DNA of 42,986 bases, taken from the NCBI GenBank assembly GCA_903847155.1, contig CAINCU010000065.1, positions 1 through 42,986 on the forward strand, read 5' to 3'. The notes beneath the pieces are model-generated. The model searched no databases. It saw nothing but the letters and a program-made list of their open reading frames with translations, and was not told the DNA's origin. The stretch comes from an uncultured Gallionellaceae bacterium (lineage in GTDB: Bacteria; Pseudomonadota; Gammaproteobacteria; Burkholderiales; Gallionellaceae). How positions within the stretch are numbered: position 1 is the stretch's first letter; every line of letters begins with the position of its first letter. Shown one piece after another: positions 8,163 through 18,505 of this stretch. A program made the position numbers and the translations under genes.

Positions 8163-9401
8163 TCATTGGCTCTTGGGGGCGGGCTTGGCTTCTTCGGGCT
8201 TAGGCTCAGCTTTGGCATCGGGTTTGGGCGTGTCAACGGCTTCAGTTTTTGGCGCTGTCTTGGCCTCAGGTTTAGTCTCAGCTTTGGCTTCAGGTTTAGG
8301 CGTATCAATAGCTTCCACGTCCGGCGCTGCTTTGGTTTTGACTTCGGGCTTGGATGCTTCAGTTGCTTCTGGTTTGGGCTCTGCTTCGGTTTCAGGCTCT
8401 GCTTTGGCCTTGAGTTCAGGTTCTGCTTTAGCTTCGGGCTTAAGTGCTGCTTTAGCTTTGTGCGCAGGCTCGACTTTGGCGGGATATTTTTCTTGCCGAA
8501 TCTCGCGCTCCGCCTCCTCCCAATTGTTGGCAGCCTGGCCGTCCTTGTGGCCTTGCTTCTCGTAGATTTCGTAAGCGCGTTTGCCGATCTGCGTATTCAA
8601 ATCGGATTTTGCACTAGCTTGGGTGGCAGCGTCGGCCTTGTCTTTTTGCTGCTTCAAGAGATCGTCAACGGCTTTATCCAGCGAGGTCAGATAATCGGCG
8701 ATGCTCCACGCCACTTTTTGTCCGTTCGCAATTAGCTCGATGCCGCTGATGAGGTTTGGCGCGGTTTCAAATCGCAGATTTATTTTCGCTGAAAATGTTT
8801 CATTGAGCGTTTGCTGAATCGCCGCACGCTGCGGCTCGGGCAGGTCGAACGCGCTGCGCACGAGCGCGGGGTCGGATGTTGTCTGCAAGGTATGGGTGAG
8901 GCCGGCTTTCGATTGCTCGTCCATCTCGCGCAGGCGGCGCATGAACGCCTCGACCATGCGCTGTTCCAGACTGGTGTCGGTGAGATCGGCCAGCGCCTTG
9001 CGCGCGATGGCGAAGACTTCCTGCCGCGTCAGGCGGCTGAGCTCTTGGTGCAGATTCTGTGCATCGTTGCGCAACGCCTCTTGGCGCTTGGCCAGCAAGG
9101 TGTCGGCGGCCTGCCGTGCCGCATCGAGCAACCGTTGGCGTTCGGTTTGCGCTTCTTCAGTCGCCTTGTTCAAAAGCGCTTCGCGCTGCTGCTCGAACTC
9201 TTCGTTCTTGCGCTGAAACTCGTCATGTTCTTTCTGTGCCTCGGCCATTTTCGCGGCGGCATCGGCCAGTTCTTTGGCGATGCGTTTCTCGCGCGCGTCA
9301 ATGGCGTCGAGAATCGGCTTGTACAAAAAACGTTTCAACAACCACACCAGAATGAGGAAGTTGACGATTTGCGCAATGACGGTGAACCAGTCGATCAGCA
9401 T
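8163..9401 (-). CDS. atpF: N-ATPase b subunit, with delta-like domain, DUF2934-like motif and low-complexity tail
   Basis: This 412-residue protein is far longer than a usual b subunit (~156-175). Residues ~5-27 form the single membrane helix, and ~35-160 a long charged coiled coil (peripheral stalk). Residues ~165-250 resemble the C-terminal part of the delta subunit: a helix, then [37 protein letters not shown], matching the delta pattern P-x-L-I-x-G-I...G...S-I...L..L. No atpH is present in the operon, so this region probably replaces delta. Residues ~270-304 ([16 protein letters not shown]...[12 protein letters not shown]) look like a DUF2934 motif. Residues ~305-412 are K/A/E/P repeats (KPEAKAE type). 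The stop is followed by the 28-bp inverted repeat, then atpA. Confidence 0.88.
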   Translation of the reverse strand: MLIDWFTVIAQIVNFLILVWLLKRFLYKPILDAIDAREKRIAKELADAAAKMAEAQKEHDEFQRKNEEFEQQREALLNKATEEAQTERQRLLDAARQAADTLLAKRQEALRNDAQNLHQELSRLTRQEVFAIARKALADLTDTSLEQRMVEAFMRRLREMDEQSKAGLTHTLQTTSDPALVRSAFDLPEPQRAAIQQTLNETFSAKINLRFETAPNLISGIELIANGQKVAWSIADYLTSLDKAVDDLLKQQKDKADAATQASAKSDLNTQIGKRAYEIYEKQGHKDGQAANNWEEAEREIRQEKYPAKVEPAHKAKAALKPEAKAEPELKAKAEPETEAEPKPEATEASKPEVKTKAAPDVEAIDTPKPEAKAETKPEAKTAPKTEAVDTPKPDAKAEPKPEEAKPAPKSQ

Positions 9402-9404
9402 GAT

Positions 9405-9686
9405 TTACTTCCCGGCAACCTGTGCGATAACGTGATTCCAGAACGGATTGGCGAAGATCAAAATCATCGCCACCACAAAGCAGTAGATCGCTATCGACTC
9501 GACCATGGCCAAGCCGACAAACAAGGTGCGCGTGATCGTCGCGGAGGCATCGGGCTGCTGCGCCAGCGAAGTCAGCGCCGTGGCGACCGCGCGTCCTTCG
9601 CCCAGCGCGGGGCCGATGCTGCCGATGGCGATGGTGAATCCTGAGGTGATGATAGAGGCGATGGCGATGAGGGTCATGCTATCCAT
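9405..9686 (-). CDS. atpE: N-ATPase c subunit (membrane rotor)
   Basis: This 93-residue two-helix hairpin forms the ion-carrying ring. Helix 1 contains GSIGPALGEGRAVA with Glu30. Helix 2 contains GLAMVESIAIYCFVVAMILIFANPF with the essential Glu63 followed by Ser64. The Glu-Ser pair is the signature used to predict Na+ coordination in F-type rings, and a second carboxylate on helix 1 is known from some Na+ and N-type rings. The polar loop is SLAQQPDASATITR. The gene lies three bases before atpF and 24 bases after atpB. Ion specificity cannot be settled from sequence: some N-ATPase rings with similar motifs bind protons. Confidence 0.95.
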   Translation of the reverse strand: MDSMTLIAIASIITSGFTIAIGSIGPALGEGRAVATALTSLAQQPDASATITRTLFVGLAMVESIAIYCFVVAMILIFANPFWNHVIAQVAGK

Positions 9687-9710
9687 GATGATTCCTTTCT
9701 GGGTCAGTGT

Positions 9711-10412
9711 TCACGTTGCTTGAGTTTTAGCGGATTTGGGGGCGGGTTTGCCGGTGCGCGTGGCAGCCGCGATATAAACCGTCGCCAAAATGCTGAAGAT
9801 GTAGGCCTGCACCATGCCGGTCAGCAGTCCCAACACGCTCAGCGCGATCGGAAAAATATAAGGCGTGATGGTCAGCAGGATGGCGAGGATCATGGCGCCG
9901 CTCATCATGTTGCCGAACAGGCGCACGGCCAGTGCCAAGGTGCGCGAGAGTTCGCTGATGATGTTGAACGGCAGCATGATTACGGTCGGTTGCAGATACT
10001 CGCGGAAGTATTCGACGATCCCGCTCTCTGCAATGCCGAACATCGGCACCGCCACGAACACGCAGATCGCCAGCGCGGCGGTGGTGGAGAGCGAACCGGT
10101 GGGCGGCTCGTAGCCGGGGATGACGGTGAACAGGGCGGCGCTCGCCACGAACAGGAACAGCGTGCCGACGAAGCCGAGATATTTTCGCGGCTGGTGCAGT
10201 CCGACTTCGGCGATCTGTTGCTGGATGCCGGTGACCAGAATCTCCAGCAAGTTCTGCCAGCGCGTGCGTTGCAGTCCCATGGACAATTTGCGCGTGACCA
10301 GTTTCGAGCCGATCACCAGCACGCCCATCAGCAGCCAGGTGTAGGCAATGGTGGCGTTGATTTTAAACAAACCGAATTGCCACAAGATGATTTCGTCGGG
10401 ACTAAGATGCAT
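9711..10412 (-). CDS. atpB: N-ATPase a subunit (membrane stator)
   Basis: This 233-residue polytopic protein provides the ion half-channels beside the c-ring. The essential arginine is visible in helix LSRTLALAVRLFGNMMSG (Arg164), followed by a last helix ALSVLGLLTGMVQAYIFSILATVYIAAA. It starts with the short N-terminus typical of N-type a subunits (MHLSPDEIILWQFGLFKINAT). The start overlaps the end of atpR by 11 bases, indicating translational coupling. The C-terminal tail (TRTGKPAPKSAKTQAT) is basic and flexible. Confidence 0.95.
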   Translation of the reverse strand: MHLSPDEIILWQFGLFKINATIAYTWLLMGVLVIGSKLVTRKLSMGLQRTRWQNLLEILVTGIQQQIAEVGLHQPRKYLGFVGTLFLFVASAALFTVIPGYEPPTGSLSTTAALAICVFVAVPMFGIAESGIVEYFREYLQPTVIMLPFNIISELSRTLALAVRLFGNMMSGAMILAILLTITPYIFPIALSVLGLLTGMVQAYIFSILATVYIAAATRTGKPAPKSAKTQAT

Positions 10413-10692
10413 GGTCTGCCTCCGGTTTCACTCTGGTGAACCACGTCACGAGCATACGCGCAATCACGAAGCCGAGCAGCGCCGCCAGCAATCTTTGCCA
10501 GCTATCGCCCATCACCCAGTAGAAGCCGAGCAACACAACAGCGGTGCGCACGAGCATGCTGCCGATGAACCACAGCGCCGCATGCTTGGACACCATGCCT
10601 TTGCGCACTGTCCACCACAATCCGCCGAAGAAGAATGCGCCGAGCAACATGCCTGCTGCCAATGCCGGAATGAGGCTGAAGGTTTCACTCAT
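10402..10692 (-). CDS. atpR: N-ATPase accessory membrane protein AtpR
   Basis: This 96-residue protein with three predicted membrane helices occupies the atpR position between atpQ and atpB, diagnostic of N-type operons. The sequence shows PALAAGMLLGAFFFGGLWWTVRKG, then WFIGSMLVRTAVVLLGFYWVMG, then LLAALLGFVIARMLVTWF. The R-T-A-V-V and I-A-R-M pieces are the membrane arginines proposed in AtpR to contact the c-ring carboxylates during assembly. That role comes from published proposals about the family, not from this sequence. It overlaps atpQ by eight bases and atpB by eleven. Confidence 0.9.
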   Translation of the reverse strand: MSETFSLIPALAAGMLLGAFFFGGLWWTVRKGMVSKHAALWFIGSMLVRTAVVLLGFYWVMGDSWQRLLAALLGFVIARMLVTWFTRVKPEADHAS

Positions 10693-11020
10693 CCTCGTCG
10701 CCTTCTTCGTGAATGGCGCGCTCTTCCTTGGATACCCAGCGCCATGCGTTGAAACAGCCCAGCCCCAAACCCATCGCCAGCAGCGCCAGCGTCCATGAAT
10801 GGGTGCCGGAATAATGTTTGTCGATCCAGATGCCCAGCGCCGCGCCGAGCAGCGTGGGGATCGTCACCGACCAGCCGACCAGCCCCATCATGCCCAAGCC
10901 CGACCACACGGTTTGCGTGGCATGGCGCTGCGCCTTGAGTTTTAGCGCCGCCATTTCGCCGACCTGCTGGCTGTATTTGGATTTGTCCGGCGCGGATTTA
11001 TTGTCTGATTTTTCACTCAT
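10685..11020 (-). CDS. atpQ: N-ATPase accessory membrane protein AtpQ (AtpI/AtpZ-like)
   Basis: This 111-residue protein has a charged N-terminus (MSEKSDNKSAPDKSKYSQQVGEMAALK) and two membrane helices (WSGLGMMGLVGWSVTIPTLLGAALGIWIDKHY and WTLALLAMGLGLGCFNAWRWV). The G-I-W-I-D-K motif is typical of AtpI/AtpZ-like two-helix proteins that help assemble the rotor or move Mg2+/Ca2+. It lies between atpC and atpR with 8-base overlaps on both sides. The tail EERAIHEEGDEDE is strongly acidic. Assignment rests on position plus motif. Confidence 0.9.
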   Translation of the reverse strand: MSEKSDNKSAPDKSKYSQQVGEMAALKLKAQRHATQTVWSGLGMMGLVGWSVTIPTLLGAALGIWIDKHYSGTHSWTLALLAMGLGLGCFNAWRWVSKEERAIHEEGDEDE

Positions 11021-11414
11021 GATGGAACTCCGCGAAACGTCTAATGAATCCGCTCTCCAGTTTTGCCAGCACCGAGCGCACGTTCTTTTCCTGTTCGTCC
11101 AGATTCATGAATTCCTGTTCCACCGCCTCGTGCAGTTTATCCAGATTCATACCGCCGATCGCATTGCGCACCGAGACCAGCACGTCCGCGCCGCTTTTGA
11201 CCAGCACGCCCTCGTCCACGGCCAGATAAATTTCGCCGTCTGCTTCAGACTCGTAAACCAGGATGCCCGGCACCAGTGCCGCCACGCAATCGAGACGCTG
11301 CGGCAACAAGCCGAACGAACCCGCACTGCCGCGCGCCACGATGCGCTTCACGCCGCGCGCTTCGGCGAAGACTTTGAAGGGCAGGAGGACTTTAAGGTTC
11401 ATCACATCGCCCAT
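11013..11414 (-). CDS. atpC: N-ATPase epsilon subunit
   Basis: This 133-residue central-stalk subunit has the epsilon beta-sandwich (LKVLLPFKVFAEARGVKRIVARGSAGSFGLLPQRLDCVAALVPGILVYESE), with the family pattern G-S-F-G-x-L-P-x-H/R-x-D. A two-helix C-terminus follows (NLDKLHEAVEQEFMNLDEQEKNVRSVLAKLESGFIRRF). The C-terminal helices can in related enzymes inhibit ATP hydrolysis. ATG 11414 gives MGDVMNLKV; family members usually begin at the equivalent of M5 (11402, MNLKVLL), so the shorter form is equally likely. It lies 48 bases after atpD, with a palindrome in the gap, and overlaps atpQ by eight bases. Confidence 0.93.
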   Translation of the reverse strand: MGDVMNLKVLLPFKVFAEARGVKRIVARGSAGSFGLLPQRLDCVAALVPGILVYESEADGEIYLAVDEGVLVKSGADVLVSVRNAIGGMNLDKLHEAVEQEFMNLDEQEKNVRSVLAKLESGFIRRFAEFHHE

Positions 11415-11425
11415 TAAAAATTTTT

Positions 11426-11451
11426 GTCATTCCGGCGCAGACCGAAATGAC
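11426..11451. repeat. Palindrome between atpD and atpC
   Basis: GTCATTCCGG (11426-11435) and CCGAAATGAC (11442-11451) form a 10-bp stem with one mismatch around a 6-base loop. It is a degenerate single copy of the TCATTCCGG-type repeat found as an inverted pair between atpF and atpA. Confidence 0.8.
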
Positions 11452-11462
11452 GGCTGAATTGA

Positions 11463-13467
<2,005 letters not shown>

Positions 13468-15801
13468 TCAAATTTCATTAAACAGCGGGAAAAATTTGCG
13501 GTCAGCCTTGAGCATGTGCTTTGAGACAACCTCTTCCGCCAAAAAATCAACTAATTCGCCTATCGAGACACCACCTGCCGCCGCCGAGTCTCGCAGTTGT
13601 AGCGCATGTTCTATTAATACCTTGTGAGCTTGTGCATGCCCAGCAAGATCAATGTAGTGATGCTGGGCAAGAATGGCCTCCTCATCAGCGAAGTGTTTTG
13701 TTGCATGTTCGAGTAGTTTCTCCAAGGCTGAATCGAACTTTTCAGGATTCTCATTGCGAGTAAATGCAGTCTCAATCAGCGTATTGGCTAAGTCGAATAA
13801 TTTGCGATGCTCTTGATCGATGGTGTGTTCGCCGCAAATATAGGATTCATGCCAATTCAGACGCAGCATCATGGCATCCTGATCAGCACCGTGTATATCA
13901 GTACTGTCTTTCGGTTCGAAGAAACGGATTGTATTCCGCCCGTCATTTTTTGCTTCATACATCGCCATATCTGCCCATTTGAGAAGATCTTTCGCAGTGG
14001 CTTCGTGGTTAATAAATATCACCACGCCTATACTTGAAGTACAACGGTGTTCGACAACACTTACCGTTTCGTCTTCTTGTTGAGTTTTCAGAAGATATGG
14101 TTCAGCCAGCAAGGAGAGGATTTTTTCCGCAATGATGTTGGTTTCAGCAATAGATTTGCTTTTATCCTTATCAAGCTCGCTAAGTATCACAACAAACTCG
14201 TCCCCGCCAAAACGCGCCACTGTATCAACTTCGCGTACGCAACGGCTAATGCGCCGAGCCACTTCAATCAGCAGCAAATCTCCCGCATTATGGCCATGCT
14301 TGTCATTAAGCGGCTTGAAGTTATCCAAATCAAGAAACATCAAAGCGCCATAATGACCGCTACGCTGGCTGACAGCTATTGCTTGCCCCAGTCTGTCGTT
14401 TAGCAGACGACGATTGGGGAGTTCGGTCAATGCGTCATAAAATGCGAGACTGTGAATTTGCGCTTCCGTATCCTTTCTGTCAGTGATGTCGCGGTTACTG
14501 GCGCGTTGTCCGAGATTGCGCTCTGAGCGATCATATACAGGCCGACACACATGGGATAGCCAGCAGATTGCGCCGTGTTTGGTGCGGATACGAAATTCAA
14601 TTGGTTCAGGCACACCCGCGGCGGATAGGCTATGTCTATGCTCAACGTAGAGAGGCAAATCATCAGGATGAATGATCTTCATTAGAAGTTGCGGGTCAGC
14701 ATAAAACTCATCTGAAGTATATCCGCTGATTTGCTCACAGGATGGTGACACATAGCGGAACGTGTTGTCCGGCATGATCCAGTATTCCCAATCAAATGTG
14801 TAATCCGCCACCGTGCGATAGCGCAGTTCGTTTTCTTTTAATTCTACTTCCAGTTTTTTGCGCTCGGTGATGTCTTGAACGATGGCAACCCCGCTCGCAA
14901 TATTTCCATTTATGTCATGGATTGGCGCGCAGCTCATGTTTATCCAACCGCCTCCATTGCTAAAGGTTGCGAAATACTGGCCTTCGTATTCACCGACTTC
15001 ACCTTCCAATGCTCGCCATAAGATTGGCAGGATGGACTGATCTTTAACCAGTTTTATATCTAACCCGACTATGTTCGCCATGGAGTTTTGCAGCATGCTG
15101 GCGAAGCGATTATTGCAATAAGTAATAACCAGGTTGGTGTCGTAATGAAAAATACCGACCGGAGAATGTGTTAGCAATAAACGATAGCGCTCTTCGCGCT
15201 CAGCTGCGTCAAGGCGCAAGGTGATGTTTTCAATGATTTGCCGGTTAGTGTGCCGCGCGTACATGGCCATGAAGACAAGATACAACATTGACGTCATGCC
15301 CATGGCAACAGACGGAGTATCACCTGTAACAAACAAGCGAACCGTTAAAGGCAAGAGAGCCAATAGAGAATAAGCAATTACGCTGAAGAAATCAGATGAA
15401 TATGAGATTACAACGCCAGACATCATTCCAGCCAGAATAAAAATCAAAAATACCATGTGCTGCGGCTGATGGGCCGGATCCACCAATAAACAAGCCAGAC
15501 CCCAAACCACACCAGAAGCTACAACGCCAACACGAAATTTCGTCAGCCAAGTCTGAGTAAGGAAAGGTTCTTTCAGCGAGATACGCTGGAAAGCGACAGC
15601 CAAAATGAATCTCAAGACAGTGACTATTACAATAAGAAATAGCCAGGCAAATAACAGCGTAGAAGAGGACTCATCACGCAGCAGGTATACAAAAAGCAAG
15701 GCGAGCAGTACGCCAACAACCAGCGATGTATTGACCGCAGAGTACATCTGACGGGTTAGCAAAGATTGTATTGTTGTCGATTTATCCGGGGCGTTTTTCA
15801 C
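13468..15801 (-). CDS. Membrane diguanylate cyclase: 7-TM, two PAS, GGDEF and C-terminal hemerythrin domain
   Basis: This 777-residue protein makes cyclic di-GMP from two GTP. Residues ~18-195 contain about six to seven hydrophobic helices. PAS domains are at ~205-320 (ending DITERKK) and ~325-445 (ending DITDRKD). The cyclase domain at ~450-630 has an intact RFGGDEFVVI active site, with RxxD (REVD) five residues before it, the product-inhibition I-site. Residues ~640-775 are a bacteriohemerythrin: WHESYICGEHTIDQEHRKLFDLAN, HATKHFADEEAILAQHHY, HAQAHKVLIEHA and KHMLKADRKF supply the His/Glu/Asp ligands of a di-iron site that senses O2 or NO. It should couple redox or oxygen input to c-di-GMP. 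It stands alone, with 523 bases to atpD. Confidence 0.92.
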   Translation of the reverse strand: MKNAPDKSTTIQSLLTRQMYSAVNTSLVVGVLLALLFVYLLRDESSSTLLFAWLFLIVIVTVLRFILAVAFQRISLKEPFLTQTWLTKFRVGVVASGVVWGLACLLVDPAHQPQHMVFLIFILAGMMSGVVISYSSDFFSVIAYSLLALLPLTVRLFVTGDTPSVAMGMTSMLYLVFMAMYARHTNRQIIENITLRLDAAEREERYRLLLTHSPVGIFHYDTNLVITYCNNRFASMLQNSMANIVGLDIKLVKDQSILPILWRALEGEVGEYEGQYFATFSNGGGWINMSCAPIHDINGNIASGVAIVQDITERKKLEVELKENELRYRTVADYTFDWEYWIMPDNTFRYVSPSCEQISGYTSDEFYADPQLLMKIIHPDDLPLYVEHRHSLSAAGVPEPIEFRIRTKHGAICWLSHVCRPVYDRSERNLGQRASNRDITDRKDTEAQIHSLAFYDALTELPNRRLLNDRLGQAIAVSQRSGHYGALMFLDLDNFKPLNDKHGHNAGDLLLIEVARRISRCVREVDTVARFGGDEFVVILSELDKDKSKSIAETNIIAEKILSLLAEPYLLKTQQEDETVSVVEHRCTSSIGVVIFINHEATAKDLLKWADMAMYEAKNDGRNTIRFFEPKDSTDIHGADQDAMMLRLNWHESYICGEHTIDQEHRKLFDLANTLIETAFTRNENPEKFDSALEKLLEHATKHFADEEAILAQHHYIDLAGHAQAHKVLIEHALQLRDSAAAGGVSIGELVDFLAEEVVSKHMLKADRKFFPLFNEI

Positions 15802-16238
15802 TTAAAGCCTTTCAGCTATCATCTTGGCGCTAGGAATGACGCGAGCCACACTTATATTTAGTATGGCAGATTATTATTAATTCAGCATGACAGTCGCGAA
15901 GCACGGCTTTTGCGATCTATGCCTATTCGCAACGGCGTTCACGCCACTATTTCCAGTTTGAGGCCAGGCAGACGATGGCGCTGAGACAACCCGAGCAGCT
16001 CGAAGTGGGCTATAAATATCCGGGACGCTGGCGGCGCAGTAAATTTGTGGGGAAAGTGCAGCCGTAGGGATGATGTGAAAATGGATGGGCACAAAAGACG
16101 TGCCTGCCTTCCAATTTTACAATATCGCCTCGTGGAAGCGCCCGTCAATAGGCGTTCTTCACATTAACTTAGTGGAGATGCACGTATTTGCTGGCTTGCG
16201 AGCAAGGTGTAGTTTGTGCCTCATCCCAGCCTGCCTAG
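15802..16238. other. Intergenic region between the hemerythrin diguanylate cyclase and gatB
   Basis: No intact gene is present. The plus-strand frame 15891-16067 is open for 58 codons (ending EQLEVGYKYPGRWRRSKFVGKVQP) without a start codon near its beginning; it may be a gene remnant or chance. The composite hairpin repeat occupies 16129-16206. Confidence 0.45.
16129..16206 (-). repeat. Composite dispersed repeat, unit 2 plus unit 1 (copy D)
   Basis: Unit 1 at 16129-16162 reads CGCCCGTCAATAGGCG on the plus strand, with outer arms GTGGAAG and CTTCAC. Unit 2 at 16171-16206 contains GTGGAGATGCACGTATTTG and the perfect hairpin CTTGC-GA-GCAAG. Both units occur in the same order and spacing at 27.7 and 34.1 kb. 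It lies downstream of gatB and could also serve as a transcript end. Confidence 0.8.
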
Positions 16239-17690
16239 CTAACCCGCCAGCTTTTTCTTCAGAATGTCATTCAGCTGCGCCGGGTTGGCTTTGCCCTTGC
16301 TGGCTTTCATGGCGAGGCCGACGAAGAAGCCGAACAGCTTGTCGCGGCCAGCTCGGTATTCGGCAACCTTGTCGGTATTGGCGGCGATGATCTCGTCCAC
16401 CAGCGCTTCGATCGCACCGCTGTCGGAAACCTGTTTCAAACCCTTGGCTTCGATGATGGCATCCGCTGTGCCGCCTTCTGCCCACATGGTACGGAACACT
16501 TCTTTCGCGCCGGAGTTGGAGATGGTGTTGTCGGCGATGCACTGCAACATGCCGCCGAGCTGCTGCGCAGTGATCGGGCATTGCGCCATGTCCAGACCGT
16601 CGCGCTTCAATTGCGCGTTGACCTCACCGATCAGCCAGTTGGCGCACATCTTGGCATCCTTGGGTACGGCGGCATATACGGTCTCAAAATATTCTGCCAT
16701 TTCGCGCGATGCCGTCAGAATGCTGGCGTCATAAGCTGACAAGCCGAGGTCGTTCACATAGCGCGTTTGCTTGGTTTGCGGCAATTCCGGCAAGGTGGCG
16801 CGCACCTGCTCGATCCACTCCGCTGAAATTTCCAGCGGCAACAGATCGGGATCGGGGAAGTAGCGGTAGTCGTGCGCGTCTTCTTTGCTGCGCATGGCAC
16901 GTGTCTCGCCGGTGTCGGGGTTGAATAGAATGGTGGCTTGATGAATCTTGCCGCCGTTCTCGATGGTGTCGATCTGCCATTGCACTTCGTAGTCGATGGC
17001 CTGCTGCATGAACTTGAACGAATTGAGGTTCTTGATCTCGCGCCGTGTGCCGAGTTCAGCGCCGGGCTTGCGCACCGACACGTTCACGTCGCAGCGGAAC
17101 GAACCTTCCTGCATGTTGCCGTCGCTGATGCCGATCCAGCGCACTAGTGAATGCAGGGCTTTAGCATAGGCCACGGCTTCGGCGGCGGAGTACATGTCCG
17201 GTTCGGAGACAATCTCCAGCAACGGCGTGCCGGCGCGGTTGAGGTCGATACCGGTCATTCCTTGCGAATCGCCATGCACCGATTTGCCCGCGTCTTCTTC
17301 CAGATGGGCGCGGGTGATGCGCACAGTCTTCTCATAAGGCTTGGCGTTGCCGGACAGCGGCTCGACCTGAATGGTCAGCGCACCCTGACCGACGACGGGC
17401 AGATCGAACTGACTGATCTGGTAACCCTTGGGCAGGTCGGGGTAGAAGTAATTCTTGCGCGCGAACACCGAGCGCGATGCGATGTGCGAACCGGTGGCGA
17501 GCCCGAACTTGATCGCGCGTTCCACCGCACCTTTATTCAACACCGGTAATACGCCGGGCAGTGCGATGCTTACCGCATCGGCTTGCGTGTTCGGCTCCGC
17601 GCCGAACGCGGTCGAAGCGCCGGAAAAGATTTTAGTGTTGGTCGAAAGCTGGGTATGAACTTCCAGCCCGATGACGATTTCCCACTGCAT
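16239..17690 (-). CDS. gatB: Aspartyl/glutamyl-tRNA amidotransferase subunit B
   Basis: This 483-residue subunit activates mischarged Glu-tRNA(Gln) and/or Asp-tRNA(Asn) by phosphorylation before amidation. The N-terminus [24 protein letters not shown] is the classic GatB start. The cradle domain ([34 protein letters not shown]), the E-E-D-A-G-K-S motif and the C-terminal YqeY-like helical domain (tRNA binding) follow in order. ATG 17690 overlaps the stop of the upstream DUF3050 gene by one base (TAATG), indicating coupling. The open frame continues upstream to 17822 but lacks family similarity there. Confidence 0.97.
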   Translation of the reverse strand: MQWEIVIGLEVHTQLSTNTKIFSGASTAFGAEPNTQADAVSIALPGVLPVLNKGAVERAIKFGLATGSHIASRSVFARKNYFYPDLPKGYQISQFDLPVVGQGALTIQVEPLSGNAKPYEKTVRITRAHLEEDAGKSVHGDSQGMTGIDLNRAGTPLLEIVSEPDMYSAAEAVAYAKALHSLVRWIGISDGNMQEGSFRCDVNVSVRKPGAELGTRREIKNLNSFKFMQQAIDYEVQWQIDTIENGGKIHQATILFNPDTGETRAMRSKEDAHDYRYFPDPDLLPLEISAEWIEQVRATLPELPQTKQTRYVNDLGLSAYDASILTASREMAEYFETVYAAVPKDAKMCANWLIGEVNAQLKRDGLDMAQCPITAQQLGGMLQCIADNTISNSGAKEVFRTMWAEGGTADAIIEAKGLKQVSDSGAIEALVDEIIAANTDKVAEYRAGRDKLFGFFVGLAMKASKGKANPAQLNDILKKKLAG

Positions 17691-18493
17691 TATTTCTTGC
17701 TCCGTGCTTTTGCAGTGGACGGCAGTGCGGTGTGTACGCCGCTCCAGAATGCGATGCGCGCCTCGATGGCCTCGCAACCTGTCTTGGATGCCGCGCGCAG
17801 CTTGGTGTCGCTGCCCTTGCACAGGTGGCCCAGCAGTTTGAGCGATAGCGGGCCATGCAACTCGTCATCAAGGTGGATGTGGCGCTCGAGGTAGTAATGG
17901 AACAGCGGCGCTTTGCGCTTACTGATGTTCATGTCGGCCAGCAGCGCGCGGAACATGCCGGGAATCACCTGCTCACGGCCAAGTGCGAAGGCGGCGGCGA
18001 CCAGATGCGTTTTGTCGGTGCTGATAAAGCCAAAGGTGGTTTGCATGAACTGGCGCGACGGCTCAGGAATCTTCGCTGTCTTCAGCGCCTTCTCGATGCC
18101 GTTGCGTTGCACCGACCTGAGGAAGGCTTTCACCGGTGCCGTGTCGGCACCTACTTCTTCCATCGCGCCGATGTACAGGTCAAAGTGGCTGATGAAGGTG
18201 GGATTTCCCTTGGCATCCGGTAAGCCGTCGTCGGTCTCTTCGCCCACCACGATCTCGTTGATGAAACGTTGCGCAGCAGTCACTGCGGTATCGCCGGTTG
18301 GCATCCACGGCACGGCGGTCGGTGCCAGGTCGCGTTGCAGGTATTTGAGCAGCGACATGAAATCCCACACCGAATACACATGGTGTTCCATGAATTGGCG
18401 CAGGTCGTCGATGTTGCGTACCGCACCGTAAACGGGATGGCGGTCGAGTTGTCTCTTCAGTGGGGGTACGCCAGTGAACTTTGTGATTTTCAT
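17690..18493 (-). CDS. DUF3050 family, heme-oxygenase-like fold protein inside gatCAB
   Basis: This 267-residue protein matches the DUF3050 pattern: DRHPVYGAV near the start, [23 protein letters not shown] (~35-55), [12 protein letters not shown] (~80-90), [16 protein letters not shown], and [23 protein letters not shown] (~200-222). The family belongs to the all-helical heme-oxygenase/TENA-like superfamily. The spacing of Glu, His and Asp residues on its core helices (HH, E-E-x-[14 protein letters not shown]) could suit a di-iron or heme site; this is inference. No substrate is known to me. It is 12 bases after gatA and overlaps gatB by one base, so it is co-translated with the tRNA amidotransferase though unrelated to it by fold. 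Confidence 0.85.
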   Translation of the reverse strand: MKITKFTGVPPLKRQLDRHPVYGAVRNIDDLRQFMEHHVYSVWDFMSLLKYLQRDLAPTAVPWMPTGDTAVTAAQRFINEIVVGEETDDGLPDAKGNPTFISHFDLYIGAMEEVGADTAPVKAFLRSVQRNGIEKALKTAKIPEPSRQFMQTTFGFISTDKTHLVAAAFALGREQVIPGMFRALLADMNISKRKAPLFHYYLERHIHLDDELHGPLSLKLLGHLCKGSDTKLRAASKTGCEAIEARIAFWSGVHTALPSTAKARSKK

Positions 18494-18505
18494 AATACGG
18501 TCTTT

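Noticed and set aside
8006-8308. N-terminal extension of AtpA by about 100 residues
   Set aside because: The frame is open, but it translates the inverted repeat and an alternate frame of the atpF tail; family similarity begins only at MARMIVES.
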